DNA of 64,000 nucleotides from Caballeronia megalochromosomata. GTDB lineage: Bacteria; Pseudomonadota; Gammaproteobacteria; Burkholderiales; Burkholderiaceae. A program made the position numbers and the translations under genes. Under the pieces are notes generated by a model, which saw nothing but the letters and a program-made list of their open reading frames with translations, ran no database searches and was not told where the DNA came from. The stretch covers positions 124,001 through 188,000 of the forward strand of contig LRBF01000279.1 of assembly GCA_001580565.1 (NCBI GenBank), read 5' to 3'. The first letter of the stretch is position 1. Every line of letters begins with the position of its first letter. Of the stretch, positions 35,190 through 43,509 are shown piece after piece.

Positions 35190-36065
35190 ATGAGCAAAAC
35201 CATCATCACCTGCGCCGTGACGGGCAATCTCACACGGCCGGAGCAGCATCCCGGCTTGCCGGTCACGCCGCAACAGATCGCCCGCGCCGCGCTCGACGCC
35301 GCGCAGGCCGGCGCGGCGGTCGCGCATATTCATGTGCGCGATCCGCAGACGGGCCGTCCTTCGATGGACGTGGCGCTGTATCGCGAGGTCATGCGACTGA
35401 TCCGCGAGGAGAACCGCGATCTCATCATCAACCTGACGACGGGCCCGGGCGGCCGCTTCGTGCCGGACGACGACGAGCCCCGCGTGGCGGCGCCTGGCAC
35501 GACGCTGATGAAACCGGAAAGCCGCGTGGAGCATGTCCTCGAACTGCGGCCGGACATCTGTACGCTCGACCTGAACACGATGAACTCGGGCAACGAAGTG
35601 GTCATCAACACGCCGAAGAACGTGACGCGCATGGCGGCGGTGATCCGCGAGGCGGGTGTCACGCCCGAGCTCGAAATCTTCGATTCCGGCGACATGCACC
35701 TCGCGCTCGATCTGATCAAGTCCGGCGTGCTCGACGGGCCCGGACTCTGGACCTTCGTGCTGGGCGTCAAGTACGGCTTTTCCGCAAGCCCGGAGACGCT
35801 GCTGTACGCACGCAGCCTGTTGCCCGTACGCGCCACGTGGACGGCATTCGGCATCGGGCGCAGCGAGTTTCCGATGGTCGCGCAGGCCTGGCTCGCGGGC
35901 GGACATGTGCGCGTCGGCATGGAAGACAACCTCTATATCTCGAAGGGCGTGCTGGCGCAAAGCAATGCGCAACTGGTCGCGCGGGCGAAGGAAATCGTGA
36001 CGCTGCTCGGTGGCGAGATCGCGACGGCACGCGAAGCCCGCGCGATGATGGGGCTTCGGGCATGA
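35190..36065 (+). CDS. Beta-keto acid cleavage enzyme (BKACE, DUF849)
   Basis: 291 residues. BKACE enzymes condense a beta-keto acid with acetyl-CoA and release acetoacetate plus a new acyl-CoA. The TIM-barrel motifs are clear: the N-terminal ITCAVTGN, the Zn-binding AHIHVRD (His46, His48), TTGPGG and the late GHVRVGMEDN with its conserved Glu. In an operon led by a ring-cleavage dioxygenase the natural substrate could be 3-oxoadipate. That would give succinyl-CoA and acetoacetate; this is a hypothesis. Confidence 0.9.
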   Translation: MSKTIITCAVTGNLTRPEQHPGLPVTPQQIARAALDAAQAGAAVAHIHVRDPQTGRPSMDVALYREVMRLIREENRDLIINLTTGPGGRFVPDDDEPRVAAPGTTLMKPESRVEHVLELRPDICTLDLNTMNSGNEVVINTPKNVTRMAAVIREAGVTPELEIFDSGDMHLALDLIKSGVLDGPGLWTFVLGVKYGFSASPETLLYARSLLPVRATWTAFGIGRSEFPMVAQAWLAGGHVRVGMEDNLYISKGVLAQSNAQLVARAKEIVTLLGGEIATAREARAMMGLRA

Positions 36066-36622
36066 ACGGAATCATGAAATCCGGCGCGGCCGCCGGGCCT
36101 GCGCCGAACGTGAGCCCGGATGCGTTCATCGCCCAAGGCGCCGTGCTCGCCGCAGATGTGACGATCGGCGCGCAGTCGTCGATCTGGTTCAACTGTGTGT
36201 TGCGCGGCGACGTTCAGCGCATCGTCATCGGCTGCCGGACGAACATTCAGGACGGCACGATCGCGCACGGCACGACGAGCGGTCATCCGGTCATCGTCGG
36301 CGACGACGTGACCGTGGGCCACGGCGCGATCCTGCATGCATGCACCCTCGAAAGCGGCGCGTTCGTGGGATTCGGCGCGCGCGTGCTCGACGGCGCCACC
36401 GTATGCAGCGGCGGGATGCTGGCCGCGGGCGCGGTGCTCACGCAGGGCAAACGCGTCGGCGAGGACGAACTGTGGGCCGGCAATCCCGCGCGGCTGCTGC
36501 GCGGGCTGACACCACAGGAGCGCGCGTCGATGCGGCTCGCCGCCACGCGGTACGTCGAGCTGGCCGCCGCATATCGCGCGTTCCATTTTTCAGTGTTGAC
36601 TCTTCAGGAAACCAGGCAATGA
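36062..36622 (+). CDS. Gamma-carbonic-anhydrase-like hexapeptide-repeat protein
   Basis: 186 residues of left-handed beta-helix repeats. The three His expected to bind the metal are present (GTIAHGTT, VTVGHGAILHAC), and the LRGDVQRIVIGCRTNIQDG block is the family hallmark. It overlaps the BKACE stop by 4 bp and the next gene by 4 bp, so it is coupled on both sides. Many family members have no carbonic anhydrase activity and act on acyl-CoA or related compounds; its role in a catabolic operon is unexplained. Confidence 0.85.
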   Translation: MNGIMKSGAAAGPAPNVSPDAFIAQGAVLAADVTIGAQSSIWFNCVLRGDVQRIVIGCRTNIQDGTIAHGTTSGHPVIVGDDVTVGHGAILHACTLESGAFVGFGARVLDGATVCSGGMLAAGAVLTQGKRVGEDELWAGNPARLLRGLTPQERASMRLAATRYVELAAAYRAFHFSVLTLQETRQ

Positions 36623-37596
36623 GTGCAATCCACGTAACCGAAGCCAGCAAGACCATCGATGACCTGCGCCTGCACGTGATCGAAGACGAGAAGCCGATTC
36701 CCGGCAACGATCAGGTGCTGATCGAAGTCGCCTATGCGGGCGTCAATCCGAGCGATGTCAAGGCCGTGCTCGGCGCCATGCCACATGCGGTCTGGCCGCG
36801 CACGCCCGGCCGCGATTTCTCGGGCGTGGTGACGGCGGGTCCGGCGCATCTCGTCGGCCGCGAAGTGTGGGGAAGCGGCGGCGAACTGGGCATTCGCGTG
36901 AACGGATCGCATGGCCGGTATCTAGTCGCGCCGGCTGCGGGCGTGCGCATCAAGCCGTCGAATCTCTCGATGGCGCAGGGCGGCTCCATCGGCGTGCCGT
37001 TCGTGACCGCGTTCGAAGGGCTGCGGCGCGCGGGCGGCGTGCGCAAGGACGACGTCGTGCTCGTATTCGGCGCCAATGGCAAGGTCGGGCAGGCCGCCAT
37101 CCAGCTCGCCTCGATTGCTGGCGCGCGCGTGTTCGGTGTCGAGCGCACGGCGGTCGCCTACAGCGGTCATGCGAGCGCAGAGGTCACGATGATCGATGCA
37201 GCGTCGGAGCGCATCGCCGATGTCGTGCGCGAGCGCACCGATGGCATCGGCGCGAACATCGTGTTCAACACGGTGGGCAGCCCGTACTTCGAGCAGGCCA
37301 ACCTCGCCATGGCCAGACGCGGCGTGCAGGTCTTCATCTCGACGATCGACCGTGCGGTGCCGTTCGACATCTTCAGCTTCTATCGCGGACAGCACACGTA
37401 TGTGGGCATCGACACGCTCGCGCTCGACAGCATCGAGGGCGCGCTGATTCTAGAGCAGCTCACGCCGGCCTTCGAAAGCGGCGCGCTGCAACCGTTTCCG
37501 ATCGAACCCGAAGCGGTCTTCGCGCTCGCGGATGCGAGGCTCGCTTATCAGGCGGTCTTGCGCGGCAGCGCCAACCGCGTCCTGCTGAAGCCATGA
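36619..37596 (+). CDS. Zinc-free quinone oxidoreductase-type MDR protein
   Basis: 325 residues. The GroES-like N-terminal domain (VLIEVAYAGVNPSDVKAVLG; TPGRDFSGVV) lacks the structural zinc Cys cluster. The NADPH-binding Rossmann domain has VLVFGANGKVGQAAIQLA. Family members reduce quinones, enones or enoyl substrates. In this operon it could reduce an unsaturated ring-cleavage product, a role normally held by a maleylacetate reductase, which is not present here. Translation is coupled to both neighbours by 4-bp overlaps. Confidence 0.88.
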   Translation: MSAIHVTEASKTIDDLRLHVIEDEKPIPGNDQVLIEVAYAGVNPSDVKAVLGAMPHAVWPRTPGRDFSGVVTAGPAHLVGREVWGSGGELGIRVNGSHGRYLVAPAAGVRIKPSNLSMAQGGSIGVPFVTAFEGLRRAGGVRKDDVVLVFGANGKVGQAAIQLASIAGARVFGVERTAVAYSGHASAEVTMIDAASERIADVVRERTDGIGANIVFNTVGSPYFEQANLAMARRGVQVFISTIDRAVPFDIFSFYRGQHTYVGIDTLALDSIEGALILEQLTPAFESGALQPFPIEPEAVFALADARLAYQAVLRGSANRVLLKP

Positions 37597-37928
37597 ACGT
37601 CACCCGGTTCGAACAGGCGCCGGCGTATTTCCCGCCGAACCATTTCGGCATGCAGTGCCGCCGGCTCCAGGGACATGAAGCCGGACCGGCCGACGCGTTA
37701 TGGCTCGGCGTATCGACGATTTTTCCCGGGGGACATACGACGCTGTCCGCATCCGACGTGGAGAAACATTACGTGGTCCTGGCGGGCGTCGTGACCGTTG
37801 AAACGCAATCCGGAACCGAAGTGCTGAACACGATGGATTCATGCAGGCTCGCGCCCGGAGAGAAGCGGGCCATCCGCAACGACTCCGCTGAAACGGCGAT
37901 GCTGCTGCTGGCGATGCCGCTCGGATAA
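37593..37928 (+). CDS. Cupin-domain protein
   Basis: 111 residues. A single small cupin barrel is suggested by GGHTTLSASDVEKHYVVLAGVVTVETQSG and the later APGEKRAIRNDSAETAMLLL. Only one of the usual motif-1 His positions is clear (EKHYVVL), so metal binding is uncertain. It overlaps the MDR gene by 4 bp. It may be an isomerase, decarboxylase or sensor-like small protein. Confidence 0.78.
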   Translation: MNVTRFEQAPAYFPPNHFGMQCRRLQGHEAGPADALWLGVSTIFPGGHTTLSASDVEKHYVVLAGVVTVETQSGTEVLNTMDSCRLAPGEKRAIRNDSAETAMLLLAMPLG

Positions 37929-37964
37929 TTGAAGTGCTTTTGAAACGCCATGGGAGACATTCAG

Positions 37965-38363
37965 ATGACTCAAGCTCACACTCGTACATACATCAAACGC
38001 GACGCCGCCCAGGCACGCGCATTCTCACCCGCGGTGATCACGCAGGGCGGACGCATCGTGTGGCTGGCCGGACAGACCGTGATTGCCGACTCGGCGGGCA
38101 AGTCGCTGGCGGGTGATTTCGCCGGACAGGTCAGAGAGATCTTTTCGCTGATTTCGAAGACGCTGGGGCAGGCCGGCGGATCACTGAAGGACATCGTGAC
38201 CATGACGGTATCGATCACGGATGCTCGCTTTGGCGACACATTCACCACGCTGAGAGCGGAAATATTCGGCGACGATTTTCCGGCCAGTGCGCTGATCACG
38301 GTCGCGGGTCTCGCCAAACCCGAGATGCTGGTGGAGGTTCAGGCCATCGCGGTCGTGGACTGA
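37965..38363 (+). CDS. RidA/YjgF-family protein
   Basis: 132 residues. The pattern FSPAVITQGGRIVWLAGQT, LGQAGGSLKDIVTMTVSITD and LVEVQAIAVV is the YjgF/Rid fold. An Arg equivalent to the imine-deaminating Arg of RidA is not at the usual IEAxAxR place, so it belongs to a Rid subgroup with another activity, often found in catabolic operons. The start at 37965 has GGGAGA at good spacing; an in-frame ATG at 37950 lies over that site. Confidence 0.85.
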   Translation: MTQAHTRTYIKRDAAQARAFSPAVITQGGRIVWLAGQTVIADSAGKSLAGDFAGQVREIFSLISKTLGQAGGSLKDIVTMTVSITDARFGDTFTTLRAEIFGDDFPASALITVAGLAKPEMLVEVQAIAVVD

Positions 38364-38376
38364 GCGAGGCCTTACG

Positions 38377-39312
38377 ATGCCGAACATATCGATCAAAGTG
38401 CTGAACTTCGAAGGCGCGTTCAATCTGCCGCTATGGGTCGCGGAGGAACGGGGTCTGTTCGAGCGTCATGGCCTTGCCGTGACGACGGACTACACGCGCG
38501 GGTCCGTCGACATGGTCGGGCGTCTGTCGACGGGCGAGGCCCAGATCGCGCTGACGAGCGTCGACAACGTGATCGCCTATTCGAGCGGACAGGGCGAATC
38601 GGGCGGACACACATCGCTGGATCTGGTCGCGTTCATGGGCGGAGACCGAGGATTCCTGTCGCTGGTGTCCAGCGCCGGGATCACATCGATCAATGAGTTG
38701 CGCGGCAAGAAAGTTGCCGTCGATGCGATTACGACCGGTTTCGCCTTCGCGCTCAGGCGCATGCTCGACATGCATGGCGTCGGCGCTTCGGAGGTGGATT
38801 TCGTCGCCGCGGGCGGCACGGGAAACCGCTATCGGCAACTCGCCGCGGGGCAGTTCGACGCGACGCTGTTACGCACGCCGTTCGAGGTCCTGTCGCTCAC
38901 GCACGGTTTCAATGTGCTCGCCACGGCGAACGACATGTTTCCGGGGTATCTCGGGACCGTGGGTGCGGCGCGGCGTGGCTGGATCGATGCTCATCGCGAC
39001 GAGGTCAAGGCTTTCATGCTTGCTTATCGCGAGGCGCTCAAGTGGATCTTCGATGCGAACAACCGTCGGTCAGCGTGCGCGATCCTGCGACGCCGCTTCG
39101 ACGAGATATCTGAGGCCGACATCCAGGCCGTGTATGCGGATCTCGTGGACCCGGAGCGCGGGTTGATTCTGGACATGTCGATTCCCGATAAGGGCATCGA
39201 GCAAGTGCGGCTCATCCGGGATGCAGCAACTCGCCACGACGGCCCGTCGTTTGCTCCGACCTGCGTCGATCTTGAGTTGTTGATGCAGGTACGGGAATCG
39301 ACGCAGTGGTGA
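38377..39312 (+). CDS. NMT1/THI5-like substrate-binding-fold protein without signal peptide
   Basis: 311 residues with the SsuA/THI5 bilobal pattern: LNFEGAFNLPLWVAEERGLFERHGL, GEAQIALTSVDNVIAYSSG, INELRGKKVAVDAITTGFAFALRRML and QLAAGQFDATLL. The protein starts directly at the fold (MPNISIKVLNFEG) with no signal peptide or lipobox, so it should remain in the cytoplasm. No ABC permease or ATPase is nearby. It is the last gene of the dioxygenase operon. It may be an enzyme or ligand carrier rather than a transport receptor. Confidence 0.85.
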   Translation: MPNISIKVLNFEGAFNLPLWVAEERGLFERHGLAVTTDYTRGSVDMVGRLSTGEAQIALTSVDNVIAYSSGQGESGGHTSLDLVAFMGGDRGFLSLVSSAGITSINELRGKKVAVDAITTGFAFALRRMLDMHGVGASEVDFVAAGGTGNRYRQLAAGQFDATLLRTPFEVLSLTHGFNVLATANDMFPGYLGTVGAARRGWIDAHRDEVKAFMLAYREALKWIFDANNRRSACAILRRRFDEISEADIQAVYADLVDPERGLILDMSIPDKGIEQVRLIRDAATRHDGPSFAPTCVDLELLMQVRESTQW

Positions 39313-39414
39313 CAATGGCCTGAACGTTGGCCGGCGAGCGTATTGCGGATCTGGTGCAAATGAGGCGATCACAATTCGGTCATCGTAATGGGCTGACTGA
39401 TAAGAGGGCCACCA

Positions 39415-39498
39415 ATGAGCAAACGCCAGAACCTGGAGGTGTCGTTTGCCGGCAGTCACTTTGACGCTGACGTGATCATTGTCTGCGTTCGCTGGTAA
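39415..39498 (+). mobile_element. IS6-family transposase, N-terminal fragment
   Basis: The frame opens MSKRQNLEVSFAGSHFDADV and continues IIVCVRW before a TAA. The FxGxHFDxxVIxxCVRW pattern is the start of IS6-type DDE transposases. Only 27 codons remain; the next bases belong to a different gene remnant. No terminal inverted repeat was recognised. It marks old insertion-sequence activity at the end of the dioxygenase operon. Confidence 0.6.
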
Positions 39499-39504
39499 TG
39501 CATT

Positions 39505-39663
39505 GTACACAGCGTTCTTGCGCTGGGCGGCATGGGCGTATTGACATCCCTCTTCAATGGGCGCAGTGCCGGCTTTTCGGCCATTCGTCAAATCATCGTC
39601 GGTCTCGCGGCCACCGCGTTCACATTTGGTATCGGACACCTGTTAGGCGTTTCGGTTTCGTAG
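39505..39663 (+). pseudogene. VIT/CCC1-family membrane protein, C-terminal fragment
   Basis: The frame reads LGGMGVLTSLFNGRSAGFSA, then IRQIIVGLAATAFTFGIGHLLGVSVS and a stop at 39661. The R-Q-x-x-x-G-x-A-A-x-x-x-T-F-x-I-G pattern and the last TM helix match the end of VIT1-type iron/manganese transporters. The first three quarters are missing, replaced by the IS6 fragment. Confidence 0.6.
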
Positions 39664-39711
39664 AGGGCCCACACGACACGATCCAGTTGAACGCGAGCAA
39701 AAGGCATCCGA

Positions 39712-39832
39712 TTCTTGATCAGCAAGAACGCCATCACGCTCAGGTCTACATCCTGCTGCAAACAGATCTATTTCGGCGGCGTGCCGGAGCGGGTGGGGAT
39801 TGCTAATTTTGCTTTCCGCGAACGTGCAAGCG
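39712..39832 (+). pseudogene. Porin remnant with frameshift
   Basis: The frame NAITLRSTSCCKQIYFGGVPERVGIANFA followed, after a shift, by LSANV parallels the strand region QMYFGGVTQQIGVATHLSANV of the intact porin at 18108-19289. Only about 40 codons are left. The match to a paralog in the same window supports the call despite the short length. Confidence 0.5.
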
Positions 39833-40080
39833 ACGCGCGATTGCGACGTTATTAAGCAAGCTGCTGTAGGGCATCGGGACAATGGCCACCCACGCGAACT
39901 GATTAGTCCGGGTGTCGGGCAACGCGTTGCCGACAAGGCTCTGCACTTTCGCGACACATTGAGCTCCATATAGAAGCCTTGAGTACATTATCGATTGCTA
40001 TCGTAACTGATGCTGCCAGCGTTGGCGCGCACGCGCAGATGGATGGAACGCAACCTTCAACGGTTACCGACAAACTAGTC

Positions 40081-40377
40081 TCAGGCCGTGTTGCAAGAAT
40101 GAAGCGCATCAAAGAGTATCCTCGGTAAGGCCGTGTACAACGACAAGAACGAGAAAATCGGGTCTATCCTTGACCTCGTGATTTCGCCAGACTCGGCAGT
40201 ATCTTCCGCGACCATCGCGGCCATGGTGTCCTTGACCTCCTGCCAGATGCTCGGCTCCAGATAGCGCTTGATGTGCGGAGCGGGATGACGGGCCCGCTGT
40301 CGAGAAAGTGAGAGCGGGTTACCGGCAAGATAACCTGCCTGCTCCAACCACGAAAACAACGCATTCAGGATCATCAT
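40081..40377 (-). pseudogene. Tyrosine recombinase/integrase, internal fragment
   Basis: The leftward frame reads ALFSWLEQAGYLAGNPLSLS, then a Arg-rich link and RYLEPSIWQEVKDTMAAM. This fits the core-binding domain and start of the catalytic domain of phage-type integrases. The catalytic Arg/His/Tyr residues are absent because the frame ends soon after. It is a remnant of an integrated element. Confidence 0.55.
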
Positions 40378-40729
40378 CGCCTTCTGGCAGCCGACAGCGG
40401 ACCATAGAAGGCTAGCAACCAGGTGGGCTTTCTCTTCCGCAGGACGCTGTGGGACACGCTGACGGCATCATCCCGATCAAAGCACATCCCGAGCGAGACG
40501 TCATACTGATCGACGGCCGTGTGGCCGATTGCAACCGTGCGCGAGGAAATCAACGCTCGCGCATCGTCAACGATGAGAATCACGCTCTTACTGAGCGATC
40601 GGCGTCTGCTGCTGGATGGAAGCCTGCTCGCAAGTTTCGAAGTCTTGCGGGCGGTCTGATCGAAAGCGATTCTGCGAAATCGGTGCCGTATGCCGCTTTG
40701 AACGCCTCACGTGTGCCACAGGCTAACGA
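40378..40729. other. Intergenic decay zone, nothing recognised
   Basis: Short frames exist on both strands, but none matches a known family with confidence. On the minus strand REAFKAAYGTDFAESLSI near 40700-40650 looks protein-like but could not be named. Confidence 0.3.
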
Positions 40730-41839
40730 TTAAACCGAGAACACTTCGTGGACCGAGCTTTGAAAGCTGCCGCCATTCATGGGACCGCCGCCCGCGACGT
40801 GAATGGCGTCACCGACGACCGCTGCGCCCATGCCGTGCCTCGGCGTCAGCATCGGCGAATAAGCTTGCCATGCATCGGAGTTGGGGTCATAGGCCTCGTT
40901 TTGCCCAAACACGCGGCGTGTTCCTTCGCCGCCCATGCAGAAGAACCTGCCGCGCCACGCGACGCCGCCATGACCTGAGCGCGGCGTCGGCATTGGTGCG
41001 CGCTCCTCCCATGCGTCGGCTTTTGCGTCGTATGCGACATGCATGCCGGTGTTGAAGTCGAAGGTGTCCATCCGGCCGCCCGCCACGTGTATCCGGTCTC
41101 CCAGCGATATCGCCGCAGCGTGATCGCGCGGTCCAGGCACGGGCGCGAGCGTTTTCCAGACATCGCCTTTGGGATCGTAGGCTTCGTGCCAGTCGACGGA
41201 ACGCGTGTCTCGTCCGCCGATGGCGTGCAACAGTCCCTCGTGCGCAACAACGGAAATGGCGCCTCGCGTGCCGCGCGACAACGGACGGATGGAATGCCAG
41301 CGATTATCCGCGACCACATAGGCGTAGCAATCGGGCACCGCGACGCGATTCTGCTCGACGAATCCGCCAAATGCATAGACCACGCCGTCGAGCGCCGCCA
41401 CGCCGATGTGATTGGCGCCGCGCGGAATCGGCGCCGCTTCGATCCAGCGGCCGAGCGAGGTGTCGAAGACGTGATGATAGGGCCGCGCGACGCGACCGGC
41501 GGCGTATCCGCCAATTACGTGCATGCGGTCGCCTTCACTCGTGGCCCACGCCATTTCACTGCGTGGCAAGGGCAGAGGCGCGGCGGCGCTCCAGTGCCCC
41601 GGGGTCGGTGCGGCTGGCGCGGAAGAATACGTGAAGCGCTGCGTGTAGGCCTCGGGCGGAAGTTGCGTCGCTTCCGGGTCACGAAGGCTCACATAAAGGC
41701 CGCCGCGCTGGATTGCCTGCATTTCCTCAGGGTCAGGCATGTTGTCAGACGGAGTTGCGGCATGCGCGCCGCGTGTCACGAGAAAGGTGCCGGCCGTGAT
41801 TGCGGCCAGTTTGAAAAATCGGCGTCGCTCGATGCCCAC
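40730..41839 (-). CDS. Exported Kelch-repeat protein
   Basis: 369 residues from a GTG at 41839, chosen because GGAGGTG lies just upstream. The N-terminus IERRRFFKLAAITAGTFLV has an RR-x-FFK pattern and is probably a Tat signal. The mature part carries at least five Kelch blades, each with the GG and W pattern (MHVIGGYAAGRV, VVYAFGGFVEQN, LHAIGGRDTRS, IHVAGGRMDTF, FFCMGGEGTRRV, IHVAGGGPMNGG). It forms a beta-propeller in the periplasm or beyond. Its activity is unknown; no metal-radical Cys/Tyr pair of galactose oxidase is evident. Confidence 0.82.
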   Translation of the reverse strand: MGIERRRFFKLAAITAGTFLVTRGAHAATPSDNMPDPEEMQAIQRGGLYVSLRDPEATQLPPEAYTQRFTYSSAPAAPTPGHWSAAAPLPLPRSEMAWATSEGDRMHVIGGYAAGRVARPYHHVFDTSLGRWIEAAPIPRGANHIGVAALDGVVYAFGGFVEQNRVAVPDCYAYVVADNRWHSIRPLSRGTRGAISVVAHEGLLHAIGGRDTRSVDWHEAYDPKGDVWKTLAPVPGPRDHAAAISLGDRIHVAGGRMDTFDFNTGMHVAYDAKADAWEERAPMPTPRSGHGGVAWRGRFFCMGGEGTRRVFGQNEAYDPNSDAWQAYSPMLTPRHGMGAAVVGDAIHVAGGGPMNGGSFQSSVHEVFSV

Positions 41840-42338
41840 GAACCACCTCCGGATTGGCGCAGCGCGCATCTTGCCGATACGACGCAAGGGGGAATCACCG
41901 AGTGTAGCCAAATCCTGCAACGTCGGTTTCCCACTGGTCCAACTGCTTACGCGGCTTTCGGTGTCCTGCATCGACCTGTGGAAGCCGCCATCGCGGTAAG
42001 GCATCGGGTCAAGAGGATATGTCGAGCTGCGTATTTTTCTTTAACGTCTGATGCCGAATCGCCGATCCCGGCCACAAACGGCTATTCATCAAGCGAGCAA
42101 ACCTGCCATTGCAATGGCAGCTTCGCTCCAGAACGTGACGCACTATCCATGGGACGGTTCAGCTGTAACCACATTCAGGCATCCTTGTTCGTGAGGTAGC
42201 TTCCGGTCACCTTTTCGCGCCCTTGGTCCCGTCCCACGTGTACCATTCGTGCAGTCCTCACGCCACTCGAAACTCTTCCGTAACAGTAACTCGGGGCATT
42301 CCGATCGATGTCACAGATCGCACGCCGGATACGGCAGG
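41840..42338. other. Intergenic region with an 18-bp palindrome
   Basis: Between the Kelch gene and the end of the IclR gene there is no convincing coding region. The only clear structure is the perfect palindrome at 42103-42120. Confidence 0.4.
42103..42120. promoter_or_regulatory. Perfect palindrome CTGCCATTGCAATGGCAG
   Basis: An uninterrupted 18-bp palindrome in a non-coding gap, with the two-fold symmetry of a dimeric regulator site. It lies about 260 bp upstream of the Kelch gene start. A part in Kelch or IclR regulation is possible but unproven. There is no T-run, so it is not a terminator. Confidence 0.45.
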
Positions 42339-43190
42339 TCAAAGGTCCACGACTCCACCGCCTCCAAGCGAGAACCGGCTTCCGCATGCCTGCGATACGC
42401 GCGAACTTGCTTCGACCAGGCGCGCGATGGCCATTTCTTTGATCGCCGACACTTCGACACTCGCGCCAATCAAGGTCAGGCAGGCCACTGCTTCTTCCTG
42501 CACGTCGAGAATTGGCGCGCTTATCGCGGCGAGGCCCGGGATGAGGACGGACTCCGCTTCGTCATAACCACGCCGACGAACCGTTGCCAGACGATCAAGC
42601 AGATCTGGCGGCGGCTTTTCGTGATTCTTTGATACAGCCAGTTCGATCAGATGATCTCTTATCTGCGACGGCATGAACGCGAGCATCGCGCGCCCCGTTG
42701 CCGAGTTGGTCAACTGGAATGTCGATCCGACAGACAACGTCGTAATGAAGGGAACAAAACTGCGCTCCCAACGGACGATGGTCGGGCCGCGATCACCAAG
42801 GACATTGAGCAGGGTAGGAAGACCCGTGTCGGCGACCAGTTGCGGCATGGCTTCGCCGGCAAGCCGCAAAGGATCGAGACGTCCGAGCGCGGACGCGCCG
42901 ATGCGAATCGCAGCGGGCCCCAGGTCGTAGAGTCCGGTGATTTCGTCCTGAACCGCCAAACCGCTTGCAGTCAGACTGGCGAGATAACGATGCGCAAGGC
43001 TGTTCGGCATGCCTGCCGCACGCGCCAGCTCGCGTAGCGGCGCAGCCTTCCCAGCGGCGACGAGCGCAAGAAGCATTTCCGTCGCCTTGTCCGCCGACTG
43101 GATGCCCCGTCGCCCGCCGCCGCCCTCGGCGGACAATTCGTGTTTGGATGGCGTCGAGGTCTGCGCAGCTCGTCTTTTCGTCGTGGGCAA
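42339..43190 (-). CDS. IclR-family transcriptional regulator
   Basis: 283 residues. A low-complexity basic/Gly-rich N-terminus is followed by the IclR helix-turn-helix (IQSADKATEMLLALVAAGKAAPLRELARAAGMPNSLAHRYL) and the effector domain (TTLSVGSTFQLTNSATGRAMLAF; GLAAISAPILDVQEEAVACLTLIG). It is divergent from the aldehyde dehydrogenase/CoA-transferase operon, with a long 451-bp gap that holds paired repeats. It is the likely regulator of that operon. Confidence 0.9.
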   Translation of the reverse strand: MPTTKRRAAQTSTPSKHELSAEGGGGRRGIQSADKATEMLLALVAAGKAAPLRELARAAGMPNSLAHRYLASLTASGLAVQDEITGLYDLGPAAIRIGASALGRLDPLRLAGEAMPQLVADTGLPTLLNVLGDRGPTIVRWERSFVPFITTLSVGSTFQLTNSATGRAMLAFMPSQIRDHLIELAVSKNHEKPPPDLLDRLATVRRRGYDEAESVLIPGLAAISAPILDVQEEAVACLTLIGASVEVSAIKEMAIARLVEASSRVSQACGSRFSLGGGGVVDL

Positions 43191-43509
43191 TGCGGTTATT
43201 TCCTTGATTCAAGGGGATTCGCGCTCGGGCGCTGTTAACTCTACCATTTGCACCGCGCTATCCGGTCCCGTCGACGGCGCCCTTCGGCCCGATAAACGAG
43301 CAATCCGGCCGACGCCCTCAACGTCTCCTTTCCACGAGCCCGCAGACGCGGGCGGGCTGGAATCTTCGACGCAGACATGCCCGCGCGTTGCGTCGATTTC
43401 ACGATGCGCGGCCCGCCTTCCCGCGGAATGGCAGTTTTCCGCGTTTCTTTTCGATTCGAATCGAGCCCGTCGATCACGGTGAAACGACCGGCTGACGCGC
43501 CTCTCGAAC

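Noticed and set aside
40378-40729. Possible small gene on either strand between integrase fragment and Kelch gene
   Set aside because: Frames have no ribosome site or family motif and are interrupted when compared across strands.
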